Part shown: one piece after another, positions 12,456 to 22,276 of the stretch
Position numbering within the stretch: position 1 is the stretch's first letter
How the letters are laid out: every line of letters begins with the position of its first letter
From: Plasmodiophora brassicae
Lineage: Eukaryota; Endomyxa; Phytomyxea; Plasmodiophorida; Plasmodiophoridae
Reading direction: 5' to 3'
Assembly (NCBI GenBank): GCA_039704465.1
Contig: JASFAU010000006.1
Span: 930,001-994,000, forward strand
DNA: 64,000 nucleotides
The notes under the pieces: model-generated
What the model saw: the letters and a program-made list of their open reading frames with translations, nothing else
Database searches by the model: none
Told to the model about the DNA's origin: nothing
Translations under genes and position numbers: made by a program

Positions 12456-12753
12456 CTTCGCAACGCTGACAATCGGTCGCTGTCATGCTCGCCGTCATCA
12501 TACAAGCGTTGGATGTCGTCAGGTGCCGGTGCTGATTCAGGATTGACCATGACGTAGCTGAAGGCAGCTGAATCAGAATGCCTGTATACGACAGCGCGCG
12601 ACGCAGGCGGTCCGGCACGGCTTGCTAAGCCGTGGACATCCTGTCGAAGAAGCATCGGCGCGCCCCATGAGGTGGCCACAAGACGGATCTTGTGACCTAC
12701 TTCTGTAGGAGCACTGAATGCCGTGAACGCGCTTGCGATTGCAGTTGTATTCA

Positions 12754-15108
12754 TCAGGCGTCGGATGAGAGCTCCGACGCAGGTGCTGTCGGTTCATGTC
12801 CAGCTGCTTGCTTGGGTTGTCCAGCTGCATGCTTGCTCGGGTCGTTCGTGGCGAGGTTGTTCATGACGCCGTCTTGCAGAGGACGCGGGAGCAGCAGGCT
12901 GCCCAGCCCGTAGTGCATCTTTTCGGGCGCGACCATGATGCGGACGTCGGCCCTCTCGAGGGCGCCCGCCTGCAGCTTGGCGTATTCCATCTGGAACAGC
13001 TGCGTGTTCTTGTACAACATGTCATACGCCTTTGTCTTTGCCTCGGCCTCGATGATGACGACCTGAGCTTTGAGCTCCGCGGCCTTGCGCTCGGCTTCAG
13101 CGGCGCTGACCAGATTCTGGTTGTCACGTTCCTGTTTGATTCGGCGTACCTCGGCTTCCTGCATCGCCTTCTGCTTCTCAATCTTGAACTGCGTCTCCAG
13201 CACCGACTCTTGCGCCTTGGCCCGGGCTAGCAACAGCGACTGTTCCTCCATCGACTTGGCGGTTGCCTCGTCGAGGGCCTTCGGCGACTCGATGTTCAGA
13301 TGCAGCAGCGTGATACCGATCTCTTGCAGGTCGCCAATCACATCGTCTTTGATGTGGCCGATGAAGGTGGCCGCCTTGACCTCCCGCTCCCCGCCCCCCG
13401 CAAGCGGCGCCGTGTGCAACGAGTCATCTCCCCCGTCGTACGCCGGAGGTTTCTTGTTGGCCGTATAGAACGACAAGAACTCCTGGCTGGTCAGAGTTTG
13501 CATGGCGTGCGATAGATCCATCGACACGACGTTCTCGATGTAGGTGTCGATCTCGTTCATGTGCAGCTTCGACAGCAACAGCTCCGGTTTGGCGACCGTG
13601 TACGTCATCGTAAGCTTGAAGCCGACCTTGAGGCCGTCACGTGTCGTGGCCTTCTGCAGGTTGATCTGGTCGGGCGTGGCGTTCCGGTTCTCGGAGCGTC
13701 GCTGTTTGCGGACGCGCTCCGACGGGAAGACGACCGTGGCGATGTTGATGTTGAGGAAGCCCTCGAACGTGAACAGTTGCGAGTCACGTATGAACGCCGT
13801 GCCGTCATTGGACGGGTAGACGAGGAAAAGTTTGCCTGCGTCGAAGCAGACAGCGACCTGGCCTGTCGCAGGAAGGATGCGCTTGATGGACCCGTGGATG
13901 ATGACGGGTTTGTCGGCGTTGACCAACTCATTGTACGAGAAGTATGGCGAGTCGAACGCGTACGCCTCGGTTCGATGCTCCAGCAGCATGGCATCGTTGT
14001 GGAACCAAGCCTTGGCGACCTTGCCGCTCGGGACGTTCAAGATACGCAGGTTGTCGTGCTTGATGTGTATCATGTCTTTCTGGCAGACAAAGCGTTCGCT
14101 ACAGCGGAAGTTAGGGTCGACGAAGATGTACGGCTCGAGTTGCGATGGCAACAGCACCGGTTTGACGCCAATCCAGGCCTTGGCGAGGAAACCGTTCGGA
14201 ACACGGATGATGTTCAGGTTGCCGTGCGTGATCAAGTCGTCCTTGACGTTGACAAGGCCGTCGTACTTGAACAGTGGATCGTTGAAAGTGTACGGTTCGG
14301 CGCGCGACGGCAGCAGGCCGTACTTGGTGCCGACCGACACCTTTGCAAACTTGCCGGGCGGCACGCGAATGATGTGGATGGACCGATGCTCAATGTACTG
14401 CTCCAGCGTCGGGACGAAGAGGTCGTCGAGCTTCAGCGTCGGGTCGTGCACGACGTGTGGGCCGGGCCCGTAGAGGCGCGGTTCAGACGACGTGCCGACC
14501 TCGCCCTTGCAATAATGGCCGTTGGGGACGTTGATGATGTGCGACCCGAACGCATCGATATGAACAGCGTCGATATCATGGAAGTCTTTGTTGCCTGGCC
14601 CGCGAACGACCGCGATCTCGTTGTTCGGATTGACGTTCAGGCGCTTGGCGAGCTTGGCCTGGGACGTGGACGCGATGAACGGGACCTGATTCTTGTGGAC
14701 GATGAAGTAGGACCCGGGCGGAATGCGCTTTCCACGCCACCAGCTCGCCGTGATCGCCTCCGACGGCTGCATGTCCACACCCGGCTTCGTGTTGAACGCG
14801 CCAATGATCTTCTCGACCTGCCTCTGCGTGCTGTCGTCGATCAATTTCGACGGGATGACGACGTCATTGAACGGGACTTCGTGCAGCTGCTTCGGGATCA
14901 GCATGCCGATCGTTCTGTCGGTGAGCTTGGTCAGTTTATCGAGCGGTGCGATGATCTCGTCCACGGTCATCTCCAAGAGCTTGACCTTGGCATCCAGGTC
15001 AGCGGGCGTGAGTTTCGAAGTGTACGAAGGCGGCGCTTTCGGATCATTCTTCACGCCGAGACAGCCGGCGACCAGCGCGAGGGTAACCAGCACACCGAAT
15101 CGAGACAT
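12754..15108 (-). CDS. Secreted SPFH / vault-like repeat protein
   Basis: A single uninterrupted ORF of 784 residues from the Met at 15108; an upstream Met at 15258 would bury the signal peptide. Residues 1-18 (MSRFGVLVTLALVAGCLG) are a signal sequence. Residues ~185-440 hold four repeats of ~55 residues, each with a short turn: INVPNG (192), IRVPPG (247), IRVPNG (301) and LNVPSG (357). Residues ~450-610 resemble an SPFH/Band 7 domain, followed by a charged Ala/Glu-rich coiled coil (~620-720) and ADVRIMVAPEKMHYGLGS. Repeats, then SPFH-like shoulder, then coiled coil recalls major vault protein; vacuolins and flotillins are the other eukaryotic families to compare. It probably forms a large oligomer. 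A signal peptide would be atypical for a vault protein. Lack of introns is unusual among its neighbours. Confidence 0.7.
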   Translation of the reverse strand: MSRFGVLVTLALVAGCLGVKNDPKAPPSYTSKLTPADLDAKVKLLEMTVDEIIAPLDKLTKLTDRTIGMLIPKQLHEVPFNDVVIPSKLIDDSTQRQVEKIIGAFNTKPGVDMQPSEAITASWWRGKRIPPGSYFIVHKNQVPFIASTSQAKLAKRLNVNPNNEIAVVRGPGNKDFHDIDAVHIDAFGSHIINVPNGHYCKGEVGTSSEPRLYGPGPHVVHDPTLKLDDLFVPTLEQYIEHRSIHIIRVPPGKFAKVSVGTKYGLLPSRAEPYTFNDPLFKYDGLVNVKDDLITHGNLNIIRVPNGFLAKAWIGVKPVLLPSQLEPYIFVDPNFRCSERFVCQKDMIHIKHDNLRILNVPSGKVAKAWFHNDAMLLEHRTEAYAFDSPYFSYNELVNADKPVIIHGSIKRILPATGQVAVCFDAGKLFLVYPSNDGTAFIRDSQLFTFEGFLNINIATVVFPSERVRKQRRSENRNATPDQINLQKATTRDGLKVGFKLTMTYTVAKPELLLSKLHMNEIDTYIENVVSMDLSHAMQTLTSQEFLSFYTANKKPPAYDGGDDSLHTAPLAGGGEREVKAATFIGHIKDDVIGDLQEIGITLLHLNIESPKALDEATAKSMEEQSLLLARAKAQESVLETQFKIEKQKAMQEAEVRRIKQERDNQNLVSAAEAERKAAELKAQVVIIEAEAKTKAYDMLYKNTQLFQMEYAKLQAGALERADVRIMVAPEKMHYGLGSLLLPRPLQDGVMNNLATNDPSKHAAGQPKQAAGHEPTAPASELSSDA

Positions 15109-15474
15109 ACTTGAGGTGCACCGCCCGGAACGCCGGACGAACATGGCGGTATGGCACCGAAGATCGTTCGAGATCCCGTGCGCAGTTGCTCGGTCCCAAA
15201 TTGGGCCTTGGGGTGACACTGTGCGCCATGGGTGCGTCATCGCACGCGTGGCGATCACCCACCACCATTTAGTCGATGGACAGCATCCGTGCGCGTCCCA
15301 AAAACCGGTCCTGGCTTTTCGCGGGAACCGCCTGGGACCTGGCGCGTACGTACGGTAGGCACACTGGCGGCCCTGGACACGAGCCGTTGCTGGGAATCGG
15401 GCACGATCAACTGTCCTACATGCGCGCTACGATGCCCAACACATGGCTGTGCTGATCGTCTGCTCTGACCAGCC
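15109..15474. promoter_or_regulatory. Upstream region of the SPFH-repeat gene
   Basis: Holds the presumed promoter of the minus-strand SPFH-repeat gene. No clear motif or gene seen. Confidence 0.3.
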
Positions 15475-16027
15475 ATGGTTGACTCGCAGGTAGGGGCGAT
15501 GTCGGCGCTCTCGATCGGCAACGGGTGCCGCGCCCTGCACAGACTGCAACGAACTCCTGCCATTCAGTGCCGCCTGACGCCACGACCGATTCGTACGTAC
15601 AAGGGCGAGTACGCCTTCCGGGAGGCGCGCCAGGACGACCTATCAGGGTCGGCGTACACGCGCGAGTGGAATTTGTCTGCTTGTATTGACCGGTTCTGCT
15701 TGCGCCGATATGTCGGCCGGGATGGCGTCGGGTCGTGGTCGGCAGTTTGGCGCCCGCTTGTCGGGAGGCGACAACGGGCGCGGAGCGCCGTTGCCCTGAT
15801 GGACAACCTGCAGCGCAGGCAAGCGACGTTTGCCGGGCAGTGTGGAAGGCCGACGACGCCCTTGGTTGGTAGGTCTGACATCGATGCACGGTGCAGAGCA
15901 GGGGGCGCGCCTGACCAACTGCAGCGATAGACGGGGGGCAGGGCCCTCCCCCATGTGTGGAGCAGCCGAGCAGGTAGGCGCAACGCTGGCCCTGAACCGA
16001 CTACGCAGGACGACGGCTGCCCTGTAG
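15475..16027 (+). CDS. Possible hypothetical protein, two or three exons
   Basis: An ORF starting MVDSQVGAMSALSIGNG runs to 15868, where a strong donor (GTAGGT) and a matching acceptor (ACTGCAG) define a 56-bp intron, 15869-15924, the standard size here. The next exon reads AIDGGQGPPPCVEQPS and could end at a TAG near 16025 after a further 35-bp intron, which is suspiciously short. No domain recognised. Arg-rich frames on both strands make this GC-rich stretch hard to call. Confidence 0.3.
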
Positions 16028-16575
16028 GGGATCATGATGGACAGGCGACGGCACGCGATGGCCGGGGTGTCCTGTCCAGCACACGTCAGAGGCTCTGGGC
16101 GCCTATACGTCAGACGACTACTCGTACCTGTCCTGGGGTTGCGAGGAGTTGGTCCCGACATATTGGGCGCGTTGACCGATGTCAGCAGGATGCGTTGTGG
16201 TCGTAGTGGATCCGTTGGCCCGCGTGCTGCCTGTCGTCGCCGAGATCGGGGCGCAGACAGGCGCATCAGGCGTCGGCGACTTGTGCCGTGCGATGACGAA
16301 CACAAAGGCATATCGGGCGGCCGTGTACGACGATGCAGTGGGCGGCTTTGGCGGCTGACAGCGTCGTTGGTTCGTCGGTCGCGCCGACGACGCCCGCCAC
16401 AGGAGTCGACGCCTGATTCACTGTGGTCGGTGTCCACCTGCATTCGATGGCTGCGTATGGGCCGGTGCACGCTATTCGTGGAACAAGAGTGGATCAAATC
16501 ATTCTCAGTAATAAACAAATTCATTCTCATTTCAGAATATCCAAACTCACATCTGAGTAGAAGCGACGCTCAGAT
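16028..16575. other. Unassigned stretch with coding-like patches
   Basis: Two plus-strand patches read like protein rather than GC-rich noise: EALGAYTSDDYSYLSWGC (from ~16091) and, after ATG at 16179, an open frame of 59 codons containing VVVVVDPLARVLPVVAEIG and TKAYRAAVYDDAVGGFGG. I could not join them into a convincing gene. This may be a decayed gene. Confidence 0.3.
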
Positions 16576-17700
16576 ATGCTGCTGGCATGGGGTGTCATCG
16601 CTGTCATGATCGGACTGGGTGTCTCGGTGCCGCCAGCGCCTATCTGCGATGGCGTGCGGGTGATGCTGCAACTCCACGATGATAACACTTCTATCGCATT
16701 CGATCCGGCCGCTCTATGCGCCCACTCGATGTTTTACAGAGCTCGTACCCGCTTTTACTCGGGCGTTCCAGGTGGTGGCCTCCATGGACCGTTTCCCATA
16801 AGCAAGTGCTGTGCCAACGATCTATACACGGTAGGGTACTGAGACTACCTATAGCGCTACAAACCTGATGTTCCTGGTATTGAACAGGTTCGCTCGTATC
16901 TGGAGGCAAATCCAAAGAGCAACGCCAACGTTTCCGAGTGGTGGAATGGGATCGCCCTTGCTGAGTTCAAGCCACTGCGGACACTGTTGAGCTGTGCCAA
17001 CTACCTTGACATTCCTCTTCTGAACGAACATGTTCTGAAGGAACTTGCCAAAATCATGCTACGCGCCGCACCGTTTCTTATCACAATCGCGGGACGCTAC
17101 TGATGGGACTCCTGCAGATACACTGAGATTGTGGATATCGCAAGTCGATTCAGTCTCATGAATCCGTTCAGCTGGTCTTCGTCTGTTCCGTCAATCCTCG
17201 ACGGCGACGACGTCGACGCCTTGCGCGCCCTGCTGTCCTGGATCAACCCCGATGTGTGCCGGCGGCTCCTCAACGAGATTGTGTTTGGGGAAATGACGTC
17301 GCTCTCTGCTGCAGTCAAACGTGGCTGCTCGCCTGCCTGCTCATCGTGTTCTACTTGAGAACAGTGCCGATCCAGATGCCTGTTTATCGTGTTCGAGCCG
17401 TTTGCATCCCCTGTACGTGGCGTTCAAAAGTGATGCCAGCTTGCCTGTCATCAACCTGCTGGCGACAACTACGAACCTCTCAATGTCTCGTGGGTGTGGG
17501 AAATTCCCTATCCACTGGGCATGCGAGAAGGGGACGCCTGATGCCGTGCAGTGCCTTATCCCGGCAGGTGCTGATGTTAATCCTGCTTCAGGACCTTAGT
17601 CTGGTACGCCTCTGCAGATTGCCATCCGTCGAAACAATGCTGCCATATAGGCCTCCGGAAAAGGTCAACGTTTCTGTGCAACAAAGTGGCAAGTCTACAT
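16576..17700 (+). pseudogene. Broken copy of secreted SKP1/BTB-ankyrin gene
   Basis: A diverged tandem duplicate of the intact gene at 18279-19918. It keeps the signal-peptide start (MLLAWGVIAVMIGLG), the first intron position and the second exon (RSYLEANPKSNANVS...). A deletion after KELAKIML removes the end of exon 2 and the donor of intron 2. A +1 frameshift follows at about 17340 (ORF stops at ...SPACSSCST), and the ankyrin region continues in another frame (DASLPVINLLATTTNLSM, HWACEKGTPDAVQCL) until similarity ends near 17650-17700. Roughly half of the ankyrin repeats are missing. Confidence 0.85.
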
Positions 17701-18278
17701 AGGTAGTTTCCTGACGTGCTCATTTCGGGGACGTACCGCACAAGAACAAACTGGACACCCAGTAACGGGGCCGAAGTTCCTTCGGTGCTTTCGGCCCGCC
17801 GCACCGCTTTACGCTGTCGCGCGTAGAATGAACCCCGACCCACCACGTTGGAGCCCATGTGTCCACCGGAGGCTAAATACTGCCGAAAGATGCTATACGT
17901 GCCGGACGTACATGCGACGATGATGCCAGAGACAGAGGGCGTCGTCTTCAGATGGTGTGACGACGTGGCTGCGCAGTGGCCCGCGATTGGTACGAGCCAC
18001 TCCATTGTGCACCAATAGTGGGGCGTGCATCACCACGAGCGGCGAACATCTGGGAACTCGAGCAATTTCGCTCGCCGGGCAGGATTCGCGCAGTGCAGAC
18101 TGCCAATAATCAGCCAGAGCGTCGAACATTCGGGGGCGTCACTGACGGCGCAGTTTCAGCGATGTGGTATTGCAGACTGCCCTGCCTGTTGCGTCCGCAC
18201 ACTGCGTCCCTCGTTTCGAAAATAGAGAGACCGCCATTGCACACGACGATGAGGACGACTGAGAAGCGGCGCTCAGAA
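17701..18278. other. Spacer between the two SKP1/BTB-ankyrin copies
   Basis: About 580 bp with no gene I can support. It separates the truncated end of copy 1 from the start of copy 2, so it should contain the copy 2 promoter. Confidence 0.4.
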
Positions 18279-19918
18279 ATGCTGCTGGCATGGGGTGTAA
18301 TCAGCATCATGATCGGACTGGGTGTCTCGGTGCCGCTCGCGCCTATCGGCGATGGCGTGCGGGTGATGCTACAACCCCACGATGATAACACGTCTATCGC
18401 ATTCGATCCGGCTGCTCTATACGAGCACTCGATGTTTTTCAGAGCCCGTACCCGCTTCTACTTATTGGCGGGCGTTCCCGGCAGTGGCCTCCATGGACCG
18501 ATCCCCATAAGCAAGTGCTGCTCCAGCGATCTGTACACGGTAAGATATTGAGGCTACCTATGGCGCTGCAGACCTGACGTTCCTGGCACTGAACAGATTC
18601 GTTCGTATCTGGAGGCAAATCCACATAGCAACGCCAACGTTTCCAAGTGGTGGAAGGGGATTGCCCTTGTTGAGTTCGAGCCATTGCGGTCGCTGTTGAG
18701 CTGTGCCAACTACCTTGCAATTCCTCTTCTGTACGAACACGTCCTGAAGGAACTTGCCAAAATCATGCTGGGTGTGAATTTCAACTCACTCGTCGAGCAT
18801 GCATTAAACAACAGCCTGGGGTACGCCCGGCACCGCTTCTGATCACAATCGCAGGACGTTACTGATGGGACCCCTGCAGAGACACTGAGGTTGCTGATAT
18901 AGCAAGTCAATTAACTCTCATGAATCCGTTCAGCTGGTCCTCGTCTGTTTCGTCAAATCTCGACGGCGACGACGTCGACACCTTGCGCGCCCTGCTTTCC
19001 TGGATCAACCCCGATGTGTGCCGGCAACTCCTCAACGAGATGTTGTTTGGGGCAATGACGTCGCTTACCGCTGCCGTCAGACGTGGCTGCTCGCCTGCCG
19101 TGATCGAAGTTCTATTTGAGAACGGTGCCGATCCAGATGCCGGTTCTTGGTCATCGAGTCATTTGCATCCCCTGTACGTGGCGCTCGAAATGGATGCCAG
19201 CTTGCCTGTCATCAACCTGCTGGCGAAAGCCGCGAACCTCACAATGCCCCGTGGTTGTGGGGACTTCCCTATCCACTGGGCATGCGAGAAGGGGACGCCT
19301 GCTGCCGTGCAATGCCTTATCCGGGCAGGTGCTGATGTCAATCCTGTCTCGCATCGTTATCCTGGTACGCCTCTACAGATCGGTATTCGTCGAAACAACG
19401 CTGTCATGGTGCGCATCCTGATCGATGCTGGCGCCAAAGTCAACCTTTCCGCCTCCACTACTGGTGGGCACGACACTATTCTTCATCATGCTGCGTCCAA
19501 TAACGCCGGGTCCGATATCATGAATATGTTGCTTGCTGAAGGCATTGATGTCAACACCCGGGATGATGTTGGCCGTACCGCCTTATTGGTTGCAGCGGAA
19601 CAGGGCAATGCCGATGCGCTTCTGTTTCTGGCCTCCGTTCCTGGTGTCGACGTACACGCAGGGGACATGTTTCGCTGCGCGCCGTTAGTAGCCGCTGCCA
19701 GATCGGGTAATCGGGACTGTGTCGCCATCCTGTTGCGTGCTGGTGCGTTACGCGGCGATGACCACGTTCAGGATGGCAGCATGGCACTGTTCGAGGCGAA
19801 CATGCTCCCGGATTCCTCGAAACACAAGACCGAGATTGTCCAGATGCTCAAGGATGTGGGAGCAGTACCCCCAACCGACGACATGACGTTCAACCACCAA
19901 GCCCGCCTCTGTTGGTAG
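18279..19918 (+). CDS. Secreted SKP1/BTB-like ankyrin-repeat protein
   Basis: Exons 18279-18539, 18597-18820 and 18880-19918 join cleanly (507 residues). Residues 1-22 (MLLAWGVISIMIGLG...) look like a signal peptide. The next ~140 residues resemble an SKP1/BTB-POZ fold: GDGVRVMLQPHDD, DLYTIRSYLEANP, then LRSLLSCANYLAIPLLYEHVL, like the SKP1 LLxAANYLxI helix. From about residue 190 there are six or seven ankyrin repeats, e.g. FPIHWACEKGTPAAVQCLI and GRTALLVAAEQGNADALLFL. SKP1/BTB and ankyrin domains in secreted proteins are known among candidate effectors of plant-parasitic phytomyxids; a role in host ubiquitin-ligase assembly is inference. The intact paralogue of the upstream pseudogene. Confidence 0.83.
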
Positions 19919-20547
19919 GCCGACGTCGGGCATGAATACATGATGAGCGGGTCCAGACATGTCGGCCCCATTTGCGTACAACATTGCCTGGTGCTCGCTC
20001 GTGCTGCGTATACCTGCCTGTCTAGAGAAGAGTTTTCGTGACGGTTTCCCAAATCCTGCCTCAGCCAAAACTTCTGGGAACCGCGAAACAATTTCGTCCT
20101 TGACCACGTACACCGGCTCCTCCTCGCCTTCTAGGATGATCGGATCCGGCGGCGCCTGCTGTCGTCCGGGAATACAATACCTGGGGGGACGTAAGACTCC
20201 AGTAGCGGCGAGCGAGTAAAACACGTTGCGAATACGCCACGTGGCGGACAGCGCGAGTTCGAACGCGATCTGGTTAACGGCCTTTCAAGGAGTCATCGAG
20301 TTTGTCGCAGGGTCTCACGCGCCTGTCCGGAACGACATGCATTCGGGGCGCGCCGTCGATGGGGACCTGCACTAGCCCCGTCATTCACGAATAACGGGTT
20401 ACACGCGAACGCAGACCTGATCCGGTTGACAGAGCAACGCAGAGTCCTCCAAATCCGCACTATTTACTCCAAGGAGTCGTCCGACGGATGTTTCGCTGTA
20501 CAAAAAATAACAGCGGACAGTCCCGTTTTGCGCTGTCCGCCGCCGAC
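19919..20547. other. Intergenic region with a possible chromodomain-like fragment
   Basis: No intact gene. On the minus strand at about 20090-20200 a short frame reads PDPIILEGEEEPVYVVKDEI, which weakly recalls the linker and chromodomain start at the end of some Ty3/Gypsy pol proteins. The remainder shows nothing recognisable; the right end should contain the YIPF promoter. Confidence 0.3.
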
Positions 20548-21617
20548 ATGAGATCGTCGTCGAATCAGTACTCCAGCGTTGGGATGCAGGGCGGGATGGG
20601 CGACGACCACGCCGCCGTGGACCTTCGCGGGTCCGACGCAAAGAACCCGCTGTACGGGATCGACGTGCCGACCAACGATGACGACTGTCGGTTTTGGCGG
20701 GGTTGTACAGCGCGTGCGCCTGACTACTGATGCTCAGTCAACACCGAGGCCGAACTGGGCATTGATGATGACGAGTTCCCTATCGGCCAGATGAGCTCTT
20801 CCTGTGAGTGCCAAACGGTCCGTCTAGCCGTATCTCTTTCCGACTGCGTCGTGCAGATGTCCCACCATCCGGGCCCGCGTTCGGCGACAAACCCGTGAAC
20901 GATGCGCCGAATGCACCCAGCCGATCGAAAATTGATCCCAATGCCAGCTTCTGGAAGCTTGATTACTATCGCTCGCTCTGGGATGCGAACGATTCCGAGG
21001 TCGCTGTGCGTCTGATGCGAGCACTGAATCCGGCGTCGCCGTCACTATACGCCTCCGACGAGGTATCGTCACTGGAAGCGCAAGTCGCTCCGCCTAAACC
21101 GGAGCTCTGTGGGCCATTCTGGGTGACAACAACACTGGTGATCCTGCTGGCCATCCTCGGCAACCTCTCCGTCTATTTCGATTCGTCGTTGGCGCAGCGG
21201 CTGGACGTTAAAAAGCTTGCCGTCGCCGCGTCTGTCCTCTACATGTTCCTGACCGTTGTGCCTACGCTGATGTGGATCTGCGTTCGGCAACTTGAACCGT
21301 CCGTGAAACTCGTGGAACTCGTCAGCGTTTACGGGTACTCACTGGCGGTCTTTATTCCCGCAAGCGTCAGTTCGCGGTCAATGTCTCCAGTTCCTGTTCT
21401 GATGTTCGTCTAGGTCGTTGCGGTCGTCAACTTCGACCTTCTCAGATGGCTGGTTCTGCTGACGGCCTGGGGCTGTTCACTAGCGACCGTCGCCAAACAC
21501 GTTTTGAGTAGGCTGTCCCCGGAGAGCGGATGGTCGAAGCGGTGGGTGTTTCTCGCGCTGCTGACGATCCCCCACCTGGCCATCGCGATCTACATCAAGT
21601 TCGAGCATTTCCCGTAA
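20548..21617 (+). CDS. YIPF1/YIPF2-like Yip1-domain Golgi membrane protein
   Basis: Multi-pass membrane protein of the Yip1 family that binds Rab GTPases in Golgi trafficking. Exons 20548-20686, 20738-20803, 20857-21365 and 21414-21617 give 305 residues, close to human YIPF1. Acidic N-terminus (NTEAELGIDDDEF), then the family core FWKLDYYRSLWD, LCGPFWVTTTLVILLAILGNLS, VYGYSLAVFIP and a last membrane region ending HLAIAIYIKFEHFP. Five hydrophobic segments are visible. Introns are 48-53 bp. An in-frame upstream Met at 20488 is the alternative start. Confidence 0.87.
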
Positions 21618-21727
21618 TAAGCCAGCTGGCCATGCGCCGGGCCTGTAGACGCCTACCTAGTAAACCCGTTGGTTCCGTTTGGACGTTTATTGGCACGTCT
21701 CGGTTACACTAGGACCCCCGCATCGTT

Positions 21728-22057
21728 TCAGTTGAACTCGTAGAGGGAACCGCCGCTGACACTGGCCGCCCCGCCGTCGTTGCCCGGGAACGCACCCCCG
21801 TCCGTAATGGTGCCGTTTCCTGTGCAGTTCGACATTGTACAGTTCGTTGGCGCTGGCGTTGTGCTGTTCGTCGGCGCTGGCGTCGTGCTGTTCGGCATTG
21901 TGCCGTTCGTCGGCGCTGGAGTTGTGCTGTTCGTCGGCGCTGGAATTGTGCTGTTCGTCTGCGTCGTGTCGTTATACGCATCACCAGAGGCGGGCGCTGC
22001 CGACTGCGCCGCAATCGTTACCGCACAGAGGGCGACCACGACCAAGATGACCTTCAT
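21728..22057 (-). CDS. Small secreted NST/PAPT-repeat protein
   Basis: Intronless, 109 residues from the Met at 22057. MKVILVVVALCAVTIAAQS is a signal peptide. The centre is a degenerate tandem array of PAPTNSTT-like units (about 21961-21840 on DNA), each carrying an Asn-Ser/Thr-Thr N-glycosylation sequon and O-glycosylatable Thr/Ser. The C-terminus is Gly-rich and not hydrophobic, so no GPI signal. Probably a mucin-like secreted or wall protein; no homologue recognised. Confidence 0.7.
   Translation of the reverse strand: MKVILVVVALCAVTIAAQSAAPASGDAYNDTTQTNSTIPAPTNSTTPAPTNGTMPNSTTPAPTNSTTPAPTNCTMSNCTGNGTITDGGAFPGNDGGAASVSGGSLYEFN
21840..21962. repeat. Degenerate minisatellite in secreted-protein gene
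   Basis: Four to five imperfect copies of a GTCGGCGCTGG-containing unit of about 21-27 bp on the plus strand encode the PAPTNSTT repeats of the minus-strand gene. Units differ by small in-frame length changes. Confidence 0.7.
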
Positions 22058-22276
22058 CATGACACGACGCACCATCCTTCACGAATGACGACGCCTAGCT
22101 CGCCACCGCCAACGCACATGGTCGTGGTCACGCGCTATCCGCCTCCCTAAATCCCAACCAGGACATTGTCGACGCGGCAGCGGCACGTCGCCCGCTACGT
22201 TACACGTCGGAGCCCCCCGCCGCGGAGTCAGGCATGAATTAAACGGTCGCGTCGGTCTTTAAAACCTGGATCTATA

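Noticed and set aside
15060..15108. Bacterial-type lipoprotein signal (LVAGC) in the SPFH-repeat protein
   Set aside because: Eukaryotes do not process lipoboxes; treated as an ordinary signal peptide and a coincidence unless phylogeny shows bacterial origin.
13561..15114. Plus-strand ORF of 517 codons opposite the SPFH-repeat gene
   Set aside because: Its sequence is Arg/Asp/Val-rich and has no domain. The minus strand encodes clear repeats and an SPFH-like region, so this is a shadow of high third-position GC.
15643..16530. Minus-strand Arg/Ser/Pro-rich ORF of 295 codons
   Set aside because: Composition is typical of an antisense frame in GC-rich DNA, and the plus strand has better splice-supported signals.
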